From assembly GCF_042650125.1 (NCBI RefSeq), contig NZ_JBHSAP010000018.1, positions 124,001 through 188,000 of the forward strand: a DNA stretch of 64,000 nucleotides, written 5' to 3'. The position numbers and the translations under genes are program-made. This document shows, one piece after another, positions 26,022 to 35,322 of this stretch (positions are counted from its first letter, which is position 1; each line of letters starts with the position of its first letter). The notes beneath the pieces were generated by a model. It was not told the origin of the DNA, made no database searches, and was given only the letters and a program-made list of their open reading frames with translations. Source of the stretch: Salinithrix halophila (GTDB taxonomy: Bacteria; Bacillota; Bacilli; Thermoactinomycetales; DSM-45169).

Positions 26022-26381
26022 ATGGCACGCATCCGTGCGAGTCGGGTCGGCGAACAGGTAAAAAAAGAACTGAGCCAGGTACTGCAGCATGAGATGAAAG
26101 ACCCTCGTGTCGGGTTTGTAACGGTGACCGCTGTGGAAATGAGCGGTGACTTGCAACAGGCGAAAGTGTTTATCAGTGTTTTTGGAGATGACGAACAGAA
26201 GAAGCAGACACTAGAAGGGCTGGAGAAGGCAAAAGGATTTCTCCGCTCGGAGATCGGTCGTCGTATCCAACTTCGCCATACACCCGAGCTTCTCTTTAAG
26301 TTCGATGCCTCCATCGAACACGGCCAGCATATCACCAAGTTGTTGGAAGAAGTGAATCGAGATGACGGCGGCGTTGAATGA
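26022..26381 (+). CDS. rbfA: Ribosome-binding factor A
   Basis: RbfA binds the 30S neck and helps mature the 16S rRNA 5' end. The 119-residue protein has the KH-like fold signature: RVGEQVKKELSQVLQHEMKD, GFVTVTAVEMSGDLQQAKVF and RIQLRHTPELLFKFDASIEH. ATG 26022 has AGGAGGT 7 nt upstream; GTG 26013 lies on the site itself. It overlaps nrnA by 20 nt. Confidence 0.95.
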   Translation: MARIRASRVGEQVKKELSQVLQHEMKDPRVGFVTVTAVEMSGDLQQAKVFISVFGDDEQKKQTLEGLEKAKGFLRSEIGRRIQLRHTPELLFKFDASIEHGQHITKLLEEVNRDDGGVE

Positions 26382-27357
26382 GGACTTCAAGGGAGCGGTA
26401 AATTTCCTTCACACAGGGGAGCGCTTCCTGGTTGTCTCTCACGTGAATCCCGACGGGGACGCTATCGGCTCTACCTGTGCGGTAGGTCGAATCTTGGAAA
26501 AGCTGGGGAAAGCCTTCGTTTTGGTTAACGCCTCCAAGGTGCCGGAGAAGTTCAAATTCCTACCCGGTGCACAACAAATCCGTTCTCTGGAAGAAGCTGG
26601 AGACATGGAGCCCTTTTCTCGGGTGGTGGCAGTGGACGTAGCCGATGCTGCCCGCATGGGGGAGATCTCCCCCATGCTGACCGGGGATGCGGAAGTGCTC
26701 AATATCGATCATCACGTGACAAATGACCGTTTTGGCGCTGTGAACCTCGTGATCGATGACGCAGCGGCAACAGCGGAGGTGCTTTGCCACCTGGCTGATG
26801 CCCTGGGAGTGGAGTGGGACCAGCCCCTGGCCGAATGCCTGTATACGGGTCTGTTAACAGACACTGGGGGCTTTCGTTATTCCAACACGACCCACAACGT
26901 GATGGAGCTGGCTGCACGACTGCTCGGACAGGGTGTGGATGCGGCGGAAATCGCTGACAGGGCGATTGAGACGATATCCCGAAGCCAGCTCGCTCTCCTC
27001 CGCAGAGCGTTGGATACCCTCGCTTTTTCTGAAAGCGGACAAGTTGCCTGGATGTGGCTGACTCGGCAGGATTTCACCGAAGCGGAGGCGGCAGAAGATG
27101 AGATGGAGGGAATCGTCAACTATGCCCGCAATGTGGCAGGGGTAGACGTGGGAATCCTCTTCCGTGAGACTCCTGAGGGAGAGGTGAAAGTCAGCCTACG
27201 CTCCCGGGAAGTGGTCGACGTCGGTGAACTGGCCCAGTCTTTTGGAGGCGGTGGCCATGCCCGGGCAGCCGGTTGTACCCTTACCGGTACCCGGAAACAG
27301 GTGGAGGAAGAGATTTTGGTTCGGGTGACCCAACGCTTACAACGGGGTGATGGATGA
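26362..27357 (+). CDS. nrnA: NrnA-type DHH/DHHA1 phosphoesterase (nanoRNase / pAp phosphatase)
   Basis: The 331-residue enzyme degrades very short RNAs and 3'-phosphoadenosine 5'-phosphate in related bacteria. Motif I is SHVNPDGDAIGS, motif II VAVDVADAARMG, motif III NIDHHVTNDRFG, motif IV TDTGGFRYSNT, and the C-terminal DHHA1 domain has FGGGGHARAAG. It lies between rbfA and truB, where many Bacillota carry it, and overlaps both. The pAp activity would also clear the by-product of the sulfotransferase at 392; that link is inference. Confidence 0.9.
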   Translation: MTAALNEDFKGAVNFLHTGERFLVVSHVNPDGDAIGSTCAVGRILEKLGKAFVLVNASKVPEKFKFLPGAQQIRSLEEAGDMEPFSRVVAVDVADAARMGEISPMLTGDAEVLNIDHHVTNDRFGAVNLVIDDAAATAEVLCHLADALGVEWDQPLAECLYTGLLTDTGGFRYSNTTHNVMELAARLLGQGVDAAEIADRAIETISRSQLALLRRALDTLAFSESGQVAWMWLTRQDFTEAEAAEDEMEGIVNYARNVAGVDVGILFRETPEGEVKVSLRSREVVDVGELAQSFGGGGHARAAGCTLTGTRKQVEEEILVRVTQRLQRGDG

Positions 27358-28262
27358 TGCTTCATGGTGTGATCCCGGTGCGGAAAGCGCCAGGGATGAC
27401 CTCTCATGATGTGGTCTCCCGTCTCCGCCGCCTGGCAGGGCAGAAACGAGTGGGTCACACGGGGACGCTGGATCCCGATGTGGAAGGAGTTCTCCCGGTT
27501 TGCCTGGGACAGGCCACCCGCATCGCGGAATACATCCAGCAAATGCCCAAACGTTATCTTGGAACCCTCGTTCTGGGGGTGTCGACGGATACCCAGGATG
27601 CTTCCGGTCAATTGATTGCGCAGGTCGCGAAGGTGGAATGCTCTCCAGAAGAGGTAGATGCCGCTTTTGCCCGTTTCACCGGCGAGATCGAACAGGTGCC
27701 GCCCATGTATTCCGCCGTGAAGGTGGGGGGGCGGCGCCTCTATGACCTGGCGAGAGAAGGAAAAGAGGTGGAGAGAAAGCCCCGACGGGCTATCATCCAT
27801 TCTTTGGTGCGGACGGGGTTTGAAGAGGGGCCTCATCCCCGCGTCAACTTTGATGTCCGGTGTTCCAAAGGTACCTATATACGGACGCTATGTGCCGACA
27901 TTGGAGACTCCTTGGGTGTTCCAGCTCATATGTCCCATCTGACCCGTGTAGAGAGTGGCCCTTTTACCTTGGAGGATTCCGTTAGCTTGGAGGAGTTGGA
28001 GGCAATAGCCGCTCGCGGGAATTGGGAAGATGTGATGGCTGCGCCGGGTGATACATTAGTTCATTTTCCCGCTCTCTTATTGCCTGATGAGGATTATGAC
28101 GCGTTGATGAATGGCGGATCCGTTGAATGGGAAGAAGCTTTTTCACTTCTCCCGGGAGGGAGATTGCTCCGTGTATACACGGAAGATGGCCGGTTTTGCG
28201 GACTCTACCGGCAGGTTGATGAGAGGACCGCGCACCCGGAAAAAGTCTTCCGGGCATGGTGA
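27354..28262 (+). CDS. truB: tRNA pseudouridine(55) synthase
   Basis: TruB makes pseudouridine 55 in the T-loop of tRNA. The catalytic Asp is D40 in KRVGHTGTLDPDVEGVLP; the partner motifs YSAVKVGGRRLYDLAREG and RCSKGTYIRTLCADIG are present. At 302 residues the C-terminus carries a short PUA-like domain. The ATG overlaps the nrnA stop as ATGA. Confidence 0.96.
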   Translation: MMLHGVIPVRKAPGMTSHDVVSRLRRLAGQKRVGHTGTLDPDVEGVLPVCLGQATRIAEYIQQMPKRYLGTLVLGVSTDTQDASGQLIAQVAKVECSPEEVDAAFARFTGEIEQVPPMYSAVKVGGRRLYDLAREGKEVERKPRRAIIHSLVRTGFEEGPHPRVNFDVRCSKGTYIRTLCADIGDSLGVPAHMSHLTRVESGPFTLEDSVSLEELEAIAARGNWEDVMAAPGDTLVHFPALLLPDEDYDALMNGGSVEWEEAFSLLPGGRLLRVYTEDGRFCGLYRQVDERTAHPEKVFRAW

Positions 28263-28282
28263 CGGGAATGGAGTTGAAGCCG

Positions 28283-29221
28283 ATGGAAACTTTCCATTTA
28301 ACCTATCCGTTGACAGACCGGACTCTTCCGGGGCCGGTCGCCCTCGCGATCGGTTATTTCGATGGAGTCCATCTGGGCCATCAGGCGGTCATCGAGAATG
28401 CCCGCCGGCTGGCAGAGGAGACCGGTGCAGCGGTGGGAGTGATGACTTTTCACCCCCACCCGAGGGAGGTCTTGGGGAAAGGGGAGATGAGCCATTATCT
28501 GACACCCCTTCCGGAGAAGCTGCGGCAATTCCAGCGCCTGGGTGTCGATCGAACCTATGTCATGAACTTCGACCTGGAGTTCGCGTCGTTATCTAAGGAA
28601 GCTTTTGTTGAGCAGGTACTTCTGCCCCTGGGGGTAACAGGCGCTGCCTGCGGGTTTAACTTCTCCTTCGGAAGAGGGGCGGGAGGGCAAGCGGATGATC
28701 TGGTCCGCCTCGGGAAAGGCCGCTACCAAGCGGCAGTAACATTGCCTGTTTACGAGAAAGGCCTCCCCTTGTCAAGCACCCGGCTTCGCAAAGCGCTATC
28801 TCAGGGAGAAGTGGAGGAAAGCCGGGACATCCTCGGTCGCCCTTACACCCTGCGTGGGCGGGTTGTGGAAGGTGATCAGCGGGGGCGTGCCATCGGTTTT
28901 CCCACGGCCAACCTTCAGCTGACGGAACCCTATACAGTTCCGGCGGAAGGGGTATACGCCGTACGGGTTTGTTGGGGGAGCGAGAGGGCTGACGGGATGA
29001 TGAACATCGGCTACCGGCCTACCTTTAAAGATTCAGAACCCCGCCAGACCCTGGAAGTCCACCTTTTTGATCGGGAAGACAACCTTTACGGGGAAGAGTT
29101 GGAAGTCTCTTTCCTTCACCGTCTTCGAGAAGAAACACGCTTTGCTTCAGTGGAGGCTCTGATTGACCAGTTGAAGGCCGATGAGCAAAAAGCGCGTGCT
29201 TGGCTAAGGCAAAACGGGTGA
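28283..29221 (+). CDS. ribF: Bifunctional riboflavin kinase / FAD synthetase
   Basis: The enzyme converts riboflavin to FMN and then FAD. Its N-terminal nucleotidyltransferase domain has LAIGYFDGVHLGHQ and FNFSFGRGAGG; the C-terminal kinase domain has GDQRGRAIGFPTANLQL. I chose ATG 28283 because METFHLTYP lines up with the start of the Bacillus protein and GGAG lies 9 nt upstream; ATG 28256 and 28268 are also in frame. It follows truB closely. Confidence 0.94.
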   Translation: METFHLTYPLTDRTLPGPVALAIGYFDGVHLGHQAVIENARRLAEETGAAVGVMTFHPHPREVLGKGEMSHYLTPLPEKLRQFQRLGVDRTYVMNFDLEFASLSKEAFVEQVLLPLGVTGAACGFNFSFGRGAGGQADDLVRLGKGRYQAAVTLPVYEKGLPLSSTRLRKALSQGEVEESRDILGRPYTLRGRVVEGDQRGRAIGFPTANLQLTEPYTVPAEGVYAVRVCWGSERADGMMNIGYRPTFKDSEPRQTLEVHLFDREDNLYGEELEVSFLHRLREETRFASVEALIDQLKADEQKARAWLRQNG

Positions 29222-29244
29222 CAGATGGATTGCCGGTATCCTCG

Positions 29245-29274
29245 TTTACTCGGGCCCAGTTTGTATGCTATACT
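29245..29274 (+). promoter_or_regulatory. Sigma-A promoter of rpsO
   Basis: TTTACT (29245-29250), an 18-bp spacer and TATACT (29269-29274), with extended -10 TG at 29266-29267. About 140 nt of leader follow before rpsO, rich in potential pairing; S15 represses its own mRNA in several bacteria, so the leader may be regulatory. Confidence 0.65.
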
Positions 29275-29420
29275 GTTTTGGGTGTGGAGGCGGCCTTATA
29301 AACGCTTCTAAACACCGGATAGCGGGAAATCCTGCTGCCGGCAACCCTGGCGCGGATGATCGACTGCCTCGGCGATGGCCTGGGCCAGGGGGGTTCTGCC
29401 AGATAAGGAGGTGAAGGACG

Positions 29421-29690
29421 ATGACTTTGTCCCTGGAACGGAAACGGGAAATTATTAACGAGTTCAAGACCCATGAGAACGATACCGGGTCCCCGGAAGT
29501 GCAGATTGCCATTCTGACGACTCGGATCAACGAGTTGAACGAGCATCTGCGCGAACATAAAAAAGATCACCATTCCCGCCGCGGGCTTCTCAAGATGGTC
29601 GGGCAGCGACGCAACCTGCTCAACTATCTGAAGAAGAACGATATTGCGCGGTATCGGGTTGTGATTGAAAAACTGGGTTTGCGCCGGTAA
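29421..29690 (+). CDS. rpsO: 30S ribosomal protein S15 (uS15)
   Basis: The 89-residue protein is standard S15: TGSPEVQIAILTTRINELNE, HKKDHHSRRGLLKMVGQRR and NLLNYLKKNDIARYRVVIEK. It binds 16S rRNA early in 30S assembly. ATG is preceded by AAGGAGGTGAAGGACG. A strong terminator lies between it and pnp, as in many bacteria. Confidence 0.97.
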   Translation: MTLSLERKREIINEFKTHENDTGSPEVQIAILTTRINELNEHLREHKKDHHSRRGLLKMVGQRRNLLNYLKKNDIARYRVVIEKLGLRR

Positions 29691-29701
29691 CTCGAGCAAA
29701 G

Positions 29702-29725
29702 AAGCGGGGATTTCCCCGCTTTTTT
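29702..29725 (+). terminator. rpsO-pnp intergenic terminator
   Basis: AAGCGGGG (29702-29709) pairs with CCCCGCTT (29714-29721), followed by further T. Confidence 0.88.
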
Positions 29726-29817
29726 CAGTAAGCGGCTCTAAAAGGCTTTTGGAAGGAAATACTGAGACTATGCAGAAGGGTATTTATGCTGCTGTGAGAG
29801 GAGGAAAAACAACCGAG

Positions 29818-31917
29818 ATGGAATCGACTGTATATGAAACAGAACTGGCCGATCGCCGGCTCACATTGGAATTCGGGAAGTTTGCGAACCAAGCCAACGG
29901 AGCTGTCATGGTTCGCTACGGGGAGACAGCGGTACTGGCGACTGCGGTAGCTTCGGCGGAACCGAAGGATTTGCCCTTCTTTCCCCTAACCGTTAACTAT
30001 GAAGAACGCTTGTATGCCGTTGGCAAGATCCCCGGTGGATTTATCAAACGGGAGGGCCGACCGAGTGAAAAAGCCATTTTGGCAAGCCGCTTGATTGACC
30101 GACCGATCCGGCCTCTCTTCCCGGAAGGATTCCGAAATGATGTCCAGGTCGTTACGACCGTAATGTCCGTCGACCAGGATTGTTCATCAGAGATTGCGGC
30201 GATGATTGGAGCTTCAGCTGCCCTGTCCATCTCCGATATCCCTTTCGCCGGCCCGATTGCAGGGGTGATTGTCGGTCGGATCGAAGGTGAACTCATCCTG
30301 AATCCGACGGTAGAACAGGCGGAGAAAAGCGATCTGCACCTCGTCGTCGCCGGGACCAGGCATGGTGTCAACATGGTTGAAGCCGGAGCGGATGAGATTC
30401 CGGAAGATGTCATGTTGGAAGCGATCCTCTTTGGCCACGAAGCGATCAAGAAAATGGTTGCTTTTCAAGAGAAGATCACCGCGGAGCATGGAAGGGAAAA
30501 GATCGCCCCACAGCTGGCCCAGGTAGACAGCGAATTGGAGCAACGGGTCCGAGATCTGGCAACACCTTCGATGCTGGAAGCGGCCAAGGTAGTAGAAAAA
30601 CAGGCTCGCCAGGAAGCGATTGACCAAGTGAAGGCTGATGTTCTTGAACAATTGGCAGAGGCCTATCCGGAAGAAGATTGGGGACATGAGATTTCCGAGG
30701 TCCTTGGGATGGTTCTGAAGGAGCAGGTGCGCCGAATGATTCTGGAAGAATCGATACGCCCTGACGGCAGAGCTCCTGAGGAAATCCGGTCCCTCTCTAG
30801 TGAAGTCGGTATTCTGCCGAGAACCCACGGGTCCGGTCTCTTCCGGCGAGGACAGACCCAAGTTCTTTCCATATGCACGCTGGGAGCCCTCGGGGATGTT
30901 CAGATCTTGGACGGACTCGACCTGGAAGAGTCCAAACGGTTCATGCACCATTATAACTTTCCACCCTTCTCCGTCGGTGAATCCCGGCCCTTGCGGGCAC
31001 CGGGCCGTCGGGAAGTAGGGCACGGCGCCCTGGGTGAGCGGGCTCTGGAACCCGTAGTACCCTCAGAGGAAGATTTTCCTTACACCATTCGTCTCGTTTC
31101 TGAGGTGCTGGAGTCTAACGGTTCCACTTCACAGGCCAGTATCTGTGCCTCTACCCTAGCGATGATGGACGCAGGTGTTCCGATCAAGTCTCCCGTTGCT
31201 GGAATCGCCATGGGTCTCGTTAAGGAAGGGGATAACGTGGCGGTGCTCACCGATATCCAGGGAATGGAGGACCACCTTGGTGATATGGACTTCAAGGTTG
31301 CCGGAACGCGGCATGGGGTGACGGCTCTCCAGATGGATATCAAAATCGAAGAGATTGACCGTACTGTCCTGGAACAGGCATTGGCGCAAGCCCATCGAGC
31401 CCGCTTGGTGTTGCTTGATAACATGACGGCAGCGATTGACGAACCCCGCCAGATGCTTTCTCCCTACGCACCCAAGATCTTGTCCCTCAAAATCCACCCT
31501 GACAAAATTCGCGATGTGATCGGTCCCAGTGGCCGGGTCATCAACAAGATTATCGAGGAGACCGGGGTAAAGATCGACATCGAACAGGATGGCCGGGTGT
31601 TCATTGCCTCGACGGATCCTGCTCAAAACGAGAAGGCGAAGAAGATCATCGAGGATCTGGTTCGGGAAGTCGCTGTCGGTGATATTTATAGCGGGACCGT
31701 TAAACGGGTGGAGAAATACGGTGCCTTTGTTGAGGTTCTCCCAGGAAAAGAAGGCCTGGTACATATCTCACAGTTGGATACAGACCGGGTTAACAAAGTG
31801 ACCGATGTGGCCAATGTTGGGGATACGATCATGGTTAAAGTGACGGAAATTGATAACCAGGGCCGGATCAACTTATCGCGAAAAGCGGTTTTGAAGGAAG
31901 AGGTACGAACAAAGTAA
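29818..31917 (+). CDS. pnp: Polyribonucleotide nucleotidyltransferase (PNPase)
   Basis: PNPase degrades RNA from the 3' end using phosphate. The 699-residue protein has two RNase PH-like domains (YEERLYAVGKIPGGFIKREG; GRREVGHGALGERALEPV), a KH domain (PDKIRDVIGPSGRVINKI) and a C-terminal S1 domain (GDIYSGTVKRVEKYGAFVEV). I chose ATG 29818 from alignment with the Bacillus N-terminus; GAGGAGG is 13 nt upstream, rather far. In-frame ATG 29770 would add 16 residues. Confidence 0.95.
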   Translation: MESTVYETELADRRLTLEFGKFANQANGAVMVRYGETAVLATAVASAEPKDLPFFPLTVNYEERLYAVGKIPGGFIKREGRPSEKAILASRLIDRPIRPLFPEGFRNDVQVVTTVMSVDQDCSSEIAAMIGASAALSISDIPFAGPIAGVIVGRIEGELILNPTVEQAEKSDLHLVVAGTRHGVNMVEAGADEIPEDVMLEAILFGHEAIKKMVAFQEKITAEHGREKIAPQLAQVDSELEQRVRDLATPSMLEAAKVVEKQARQEAIDQVKADVLEQLAEAYPEEDWGHEISEVLGMVLKEQVRRMILEESIRPDGRAPEEIRSLSSEVGILPRTHGSGLFRRGQTQVLSICTLGALGDVQILDGLDLEESKRFMHHYNFPPFSVGESRPLRAPGRREVGHGALGERALEPVVPSEEDFPYTIRLVSEVLESNGSTSQASICASTLAMMDAGVPIKSPVAGIAMGLVKEGDNVAVLTDIQGMEDHLGDMDFKVAGTRHGVTALQMDIKIEEIDRTVLEQALAQAHRARLVLLDNMTAAIDEPRQMLSPYAPKILSLKIHPDKIRDVIGPSGRVINKIIEETGVKIDIEQDGRVFIASTDPAQNEKAKKIIEDLVREVAVGDIYSGTVKRVEKYGAFVEVLPGKEGLVHISQLDTDRVNKVTDVANVGDTIMVKVTEIDNQGRINLSRKAVLKEEVRTK

Positions 31918-31950
31918 CTCCCACTGTCCTAGCCGTAAAATAATGGGTGA

Positions 31951-31981
31951 AAAAGAGTCAGAGCGATCTGCCTCTTTTTTT
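31951..31981 (+). terminator. Terminator after pnp
   Basis: GAG-t-CAGA pairs with TCTG-c-CTC around a gcga loop, flanked by an A-run and followed by seven T. Confidence 0.75.
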
Positions 31982-32068
31982 GTTGTTCGACCCCTGGGGT
32001 TTTCTCTCCCGTATAGGTACCCTCTGCTCCGCATAAGTTAGTATCAATTGGACAGGGGGTGCGGGAAC

Positions 32069-33052
32069 TTGAAAAGACGGAGGCTAAAAAAACGTTGGAT
32101 GTTCCCCGTCGTTTTGTTAGTTTGGATGACGATCCACTCTTCCTCTGTAACGGCTTATGTGGAAGCGGTCAAAGAAGGAGAGGCCAGGCCGGTCTTTTCG
32201 GAGGAGGATCCGTTGAAAGAACGAATCGAACAAGGATCCAAGGTACGGGACAAGAAGCCCATCGACGCTCGGATGGATCGGGTGTGGAAGGCGATTCCAG
32301 GCTATAACGGCCTGGTGGTGGATAGGGAGGAAACCTACCGTCTGGCCCGAAAGAACGGGAGTGAGAAGCCGATTCATTGGGTTTACAGCGAAGTTCCCCC
32401 GAAAGTAAAACTGGAGGATTTGGGGCTTAGTCCTATCTATCGGGGAAACCCGGAAAAACCGATGGCTTCCCTGATGATCAACGTAGCCTGGGGAACGGAA
32501 TATTTGCCTCAGATGCTCGCCATCCTGGATCGGGAAAAGGTTTCGGCCACCTTTTTCCTCGATGGTTCCTGGCTGGCCAAACATCAGGATATCGCCAGAG
32601 GGTTAATAAAGAAAGGACATGAGGTGGGGAATCATGCCTATACCCATCCGATGATGAGCAGCCTTTCCCGGGAGCGGATCCGAGGAGAGATTAGTCGAAC
32701 CGAGAAGTTAATTCGGCAGTTAGGAATTCGATCCTCCTTTTTTGCCCCCCCTGCCGGGGATTTCAACCAAGCGACCTTGGAAGAGGCAAATCGTCTGGGA
32801 ATGAAAACCGTGCTGTGGACGGTGGACACGGTGGACTGGCGGGAGAGTTCCACCCCGGAATGGATGGTGTCCCGAGTAAGGCAGGGAGTGGATAATGGTA
32901 TCTTAATCCTCATGCATCCGACAGGCCGAACGGTTCAAGCTCTGCCCCAAATTATACGCACGATAGAGAATGAAGGAATAAAATTGGGAACGGTGAGCGA
33001 ACTTCTCTCTTCCAAACGGGTGGACCATGTTGAGCCGGGAAGTAGCTTTTGA
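32069..33052 (+). CDS. ylxY: YlxY-like polysaccharide deacetylase-fold protein
   Basis: A 327-residue exported protein: basic N-terminus with hydrophobic signal (MFPVVLLVWMTIHSSSVTA), then a NodB-type domain. The metal-binding histidine motif HEVGNHAYTHP is intact, but the usual catalytic TFDDG motif is replaced by MINVAWGTEY, as I recall for B. subtilis YlxY, so classical deacetylase activity is doubtful. TTG 32069 is behind AGGGGGTG. It lies between pnp and mlpA as in Bacillus; spore cortex or envelope function is suspected from family context only. Confidence 0.85.
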   Translation: MKRRRLKKRWMFPVVLLVWMTIHSSSVTAYVEAVKEGEARPVFSEEDPLKERIEQGSKVRDKKPIDARMDRVWKAIPGYNGLVVDREETYRLARKNGSEKPIHWVYSEVPPKVKLEDLGLSPIYRGNPEKPMASLMINVAWGTEYLPQMLAILDREKVSATFFLDGSWLAKHQDIARGLIKKGHEVGNHAYTHPMMSSLSRERIRGEISRTEKLIRQLGIRSSFFAPPAGDFNQATLEEANRLGMKTVLWTVDTVDWRESSTPEWMVSRVRQGVDNGILILMHPTGRTVQALPQIIRTIENEGIKLGTVSELLSSKRVDHVEPGSSF

Positions 33053-33219
33053 TATAGTGGGGATACTTCGCGGAAAAAAATGACAAAACCAGTGCCGGAT
33101 GGCATCTTTTGATTGAGCGGAAAATGCCATGGTACCAATCGATGTCGGCTCGAAGAGGGTGCAGGGTCACTCTTTGAACCGGCACGCCTGATGGGATAAA
33201 AGGAGGAACTGGCAACAAG

Positions 33220-34479
33220 GTGATACAGAAACATACGCTACCCAATGGGGTCCGTGTTGTGGCGGAATCGATTCCCCACGTGCGGTCTGTTGCTTTCGGG
33301 CTTTGGATCGGGACGGGCTCTCGGCACGAAAGCTTGGATAACAACGGGATCTCCCACTTTCTGGAGCATATGATGTTTAAGGGAACGAAGACGCGGACAG
33401 CCCGACAGCTGGCAGAAACATTTGATGAGATCGGTGGTCATGTTAACGCCTTTACCTCCAAAGAGATGACGTGTTATTACGCGAAGGTATTGGATGAACA
33501 TTTACCGATCGCTATGGATGTATTGGCGGACATGTTCTTCGAATCCACCTTTCAAGCGGAAGAAATCGGCAAAGAGCAAAAAGTGATTGAAGAAGAGATC
33601 CGGATGGTGGAGGATACACCAGACGACATTATTCATGACTGGCTTTCATCCGCCGCTTTTTCGCAACATCCTCTTGGATATCCGGTTCTGGGAAGTGTGG
33701 ATAACATCCGACACTTTGACAGGGATACCGTTCGGACATACCGGGATCGGCACTACCGGGCGGATCAGTTGGTGATCGCTTTGGCAGGCAACCTTCCCAG
33801 GGATTGGCTACAACAGGTGGAAGCTCGCTTCGTTGGTTTCACGGGAAAGACAGAAAAGGAAGAGTCAGAAGAAGCCCCGATATATACGGCAGAGGTGATC
33901 AGCCGAGCCAAAGCGACGGAGCAGACCCATTTTTGCCTGGGCTTACCAGGGGTACCGATCAAGGACTCCCGCATTTATTCCTTCATCCTCTTAAATAACA
34001 TTCTCGGTGGTAATATGAGTTCCCGCCTTTTTCAGGAGGTGAGGGAGGAACGGGGGCTGGCTTATTCCGTCTTTTCCTACCATAGCGCGTACAGTGATAG
34101 CGGTCTGTTCACCATCTACGCTGGAACTGGCCATGACCAGGCGGACGAAGTCCTGGGACTGGTAACCGGTATCCTGGAGGACATCCGGCAACGGGGTGTG
34201 ACAGAAGCCGAATTAAAAAAAGGAAAAGAGCAATTAAAAGGCAGTCTGATGATGAGTCTAGAGAGTACCAACAACCGAATGAGCCGCCTTGGCAAAAACG
34301 AACTCCTTCTAGGACACCATATGTCCATGGATGAAGTCGTGGAGGCAGTGGAAGAGCTTACCCGCGAGGAAATCCTGAAAACCGCCCGGGATGTTTTCTC
34401 CCGGCCCATGGCACTGTCCATCATCTCGCCGGATGGGAAAATCCCGCCGGTATTCAGGAGGGATGCACTTGTTGTATAA
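33220..34479 (+). CDS. mlpA: M16-family zinc peptidase, MlpA/YmxG type
   Basis: A 419-residue processing-peptidase-like protein with the inverted zinc motif HFLEHMMFKGT and downstream Glu in VIEEEIRMVED. The second, inactive-type M16 half contains NILGGNMSSRLFQEVREERG. GTG 33220 lies 13 nt after AAAGGAGG, a rather long spacing. In B. subtilis the gene affects aprE and nprE expression. The window contains two further M16 genes (ymfF and ymfH). Confidence 0.92.
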   Translation: MIQKHTLPNGVRVVAESIPHVRSVAFGLWIGTGSRHESLDNNGISHFLEHMMFKGTKTRTARQLAETFDEIGGHVNAFTSKEMTCYYAKVLDEHLPIAMDVLADMFFESTFQAEEIGKEQKVIEEEIRMVEDTPDDIIHDWLSSAAFSQHPLGYPVLGSVDNIRHFDRDTVRTYRDRHYRADQLVIALAGNLPRDWLQQVEARFVGFTGKTEKEESEEAPIYTAEVISRAKATEQTHFCLGLPGVPIKDSRIYSFILLNNILGGNMSSRLFQEVREERGLAYSVFSYHSAYSDSGLFTIYAGTGHDQADEVLGLVTGILEDIRQRGVTEAELKKGKEQLKGSLMMSLESTNNRMSRLGKNELLLGHHMSMDEVVEAVEELTREEILKTARDVFSRPMALSIISPDGKIPPVFRRDALVV

Positions 34480-34915
34480 TGTTCGGATTCAGCAACTACC
34501 GGGAAACGATGATCTATCGATCCCGGAAAGAATGTCGGAATCTGCAGCTGGCTTCGACTTGCAGGCAGCTGTCATGGACGAGACGGTACTTGAACCAGGG
34601 GAACGGGTCTTGATTCCAACTGGAATCGCTTTGGAGATGCCGGAGGAACTGGAGGCGCAAGTTCGCCCTCGGAGCGGTCTCGCTCTCAAGCATGGAATTA
34701 CTCTCCTGAACTCGCCGGGAACAATCGATTCGGACTATCGGGGCGAAGTGAAGGTCATTCTGCACAATCACGGACAGGAACCCTTCTCCATTCGACGCGG
34801 AGAACGAATTGCCCAGCTGGTCTTTCAGGAGCTGCCGAAAGTCCGGATCACTCAGGCGAGAGAACTTTCCGCTACAGAACGGGGCAGTGGAGGATTTGGT
34901 CACACGGGTAAGTAA
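34469..34915 (+). CDS. dut: dUTP diphosphatase (dUTPase)
   Basis: dUTPase hydrolyses dUTP to dUMP, keeping uracil out of DNA. All five trimeric dUTPase motifs are visible: SAAGFDLQA (1), PRSGLA (2), GTIDSDYRGEVKV (3), RGERIAQLVF (4) and RGSGGFGHTGK (5). TTG 34469 follows AGGAGGG by about 6 nt; the upstream ATG 34463 sits too close to that site. It overlaps the mlpA end by 11 nt. B. subtilis 168 lacks dut here. Confidence 0.93.
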   Translation: MLYNVRIQQLPGNDDLSIPERMSESAAGFDLQAAVMDETVLEPGERVLIPTGIALEMPEELEAQVRPRSGLALKHGITLLNSPGTIDSDYRGEVKVILHNHGQEPFSIRRGERIAQLVFQELPKVRITQARELSATERGSGGFGHTGK

Positions 34916-35023
34916 CGGCGCCGAACAAGGGAGAGCTCTGAATTAGCGGGGAGGATCGTACCCTACTGATCAGTTGGGAATTCTTCCTGCTTTTAGACAA
35001 CAGCCACCTGAAAAAGGACAAGT

Positions 35024-35094
35024 TATGGGAGCGAGGACCCATCCACTTCACGCTCTTTGCTTAAGCGGGGTCCCGCCGCTAATATGGGAGCGAG
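35024..35094 (+). repeat. Pair of 12-bp direct repeats
   Basis: TATGGGAGCGAG occurs at 35024-35035 and again at 35083-35094, 59 bp apart, in the 222-bp gap between dut and the Spo0E-like gene. Between them lies a partly palindromic stretch, TTAAGCGG (35061) with CCGCTAA (35076). The gap has no other gene. These could be regulator-binding sites. Confidence 0.3.
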
Positions 35095-35137
35095 AGGATT
35101 CATGAAAGTATTTAATAACGATTGCGGAGGGAACAAG

Positions 35138-35314
35138 GTGAGTTCTGCGCGATTGAAAACATTGGAGCGGGAAGTGGAGCACTTGAGGGCTGCCCTTTAT
35201 CAGGCGGTAAAAGGGGAAGCTGACCGCCTTTCCCATGCCGCTGTCCTGCCTATCAGCCGCGAACTGGACAGGATCATGAATCAGTATCATGCCGAAAAAG
35301 ACCGAAAACAGTAA
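35138..35314 (+). CDS. Spo0E-like sporulation regulatory protein, 58 residues
   Basis: The small protein is two predicted helices joined by a turn (LEREVEHLRAALYQAVKGEA and ISRELDRIMNQYHAEK), ending in SRELD, the Spo0E-family signature SxxLD. Family members dephosphorylate Spo0A-P and delay sporulation. GTG 35138 follows GGAGGG with 6 nt spacing; a longer frame exists from 35057 but the upstream part lacks a binding site. A clear terminator follows at 35323, so it is probably a single transcription unit. Family assignment rests on motif and length. Confidence 0.72.
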   Translation: MSSARLKTLEREVEHLRAALYQAVKGEADRLSHAAVLPISRELDRIMNQYHAEKDRKQ

Positions 35315-35322
35315 CATTAGAC

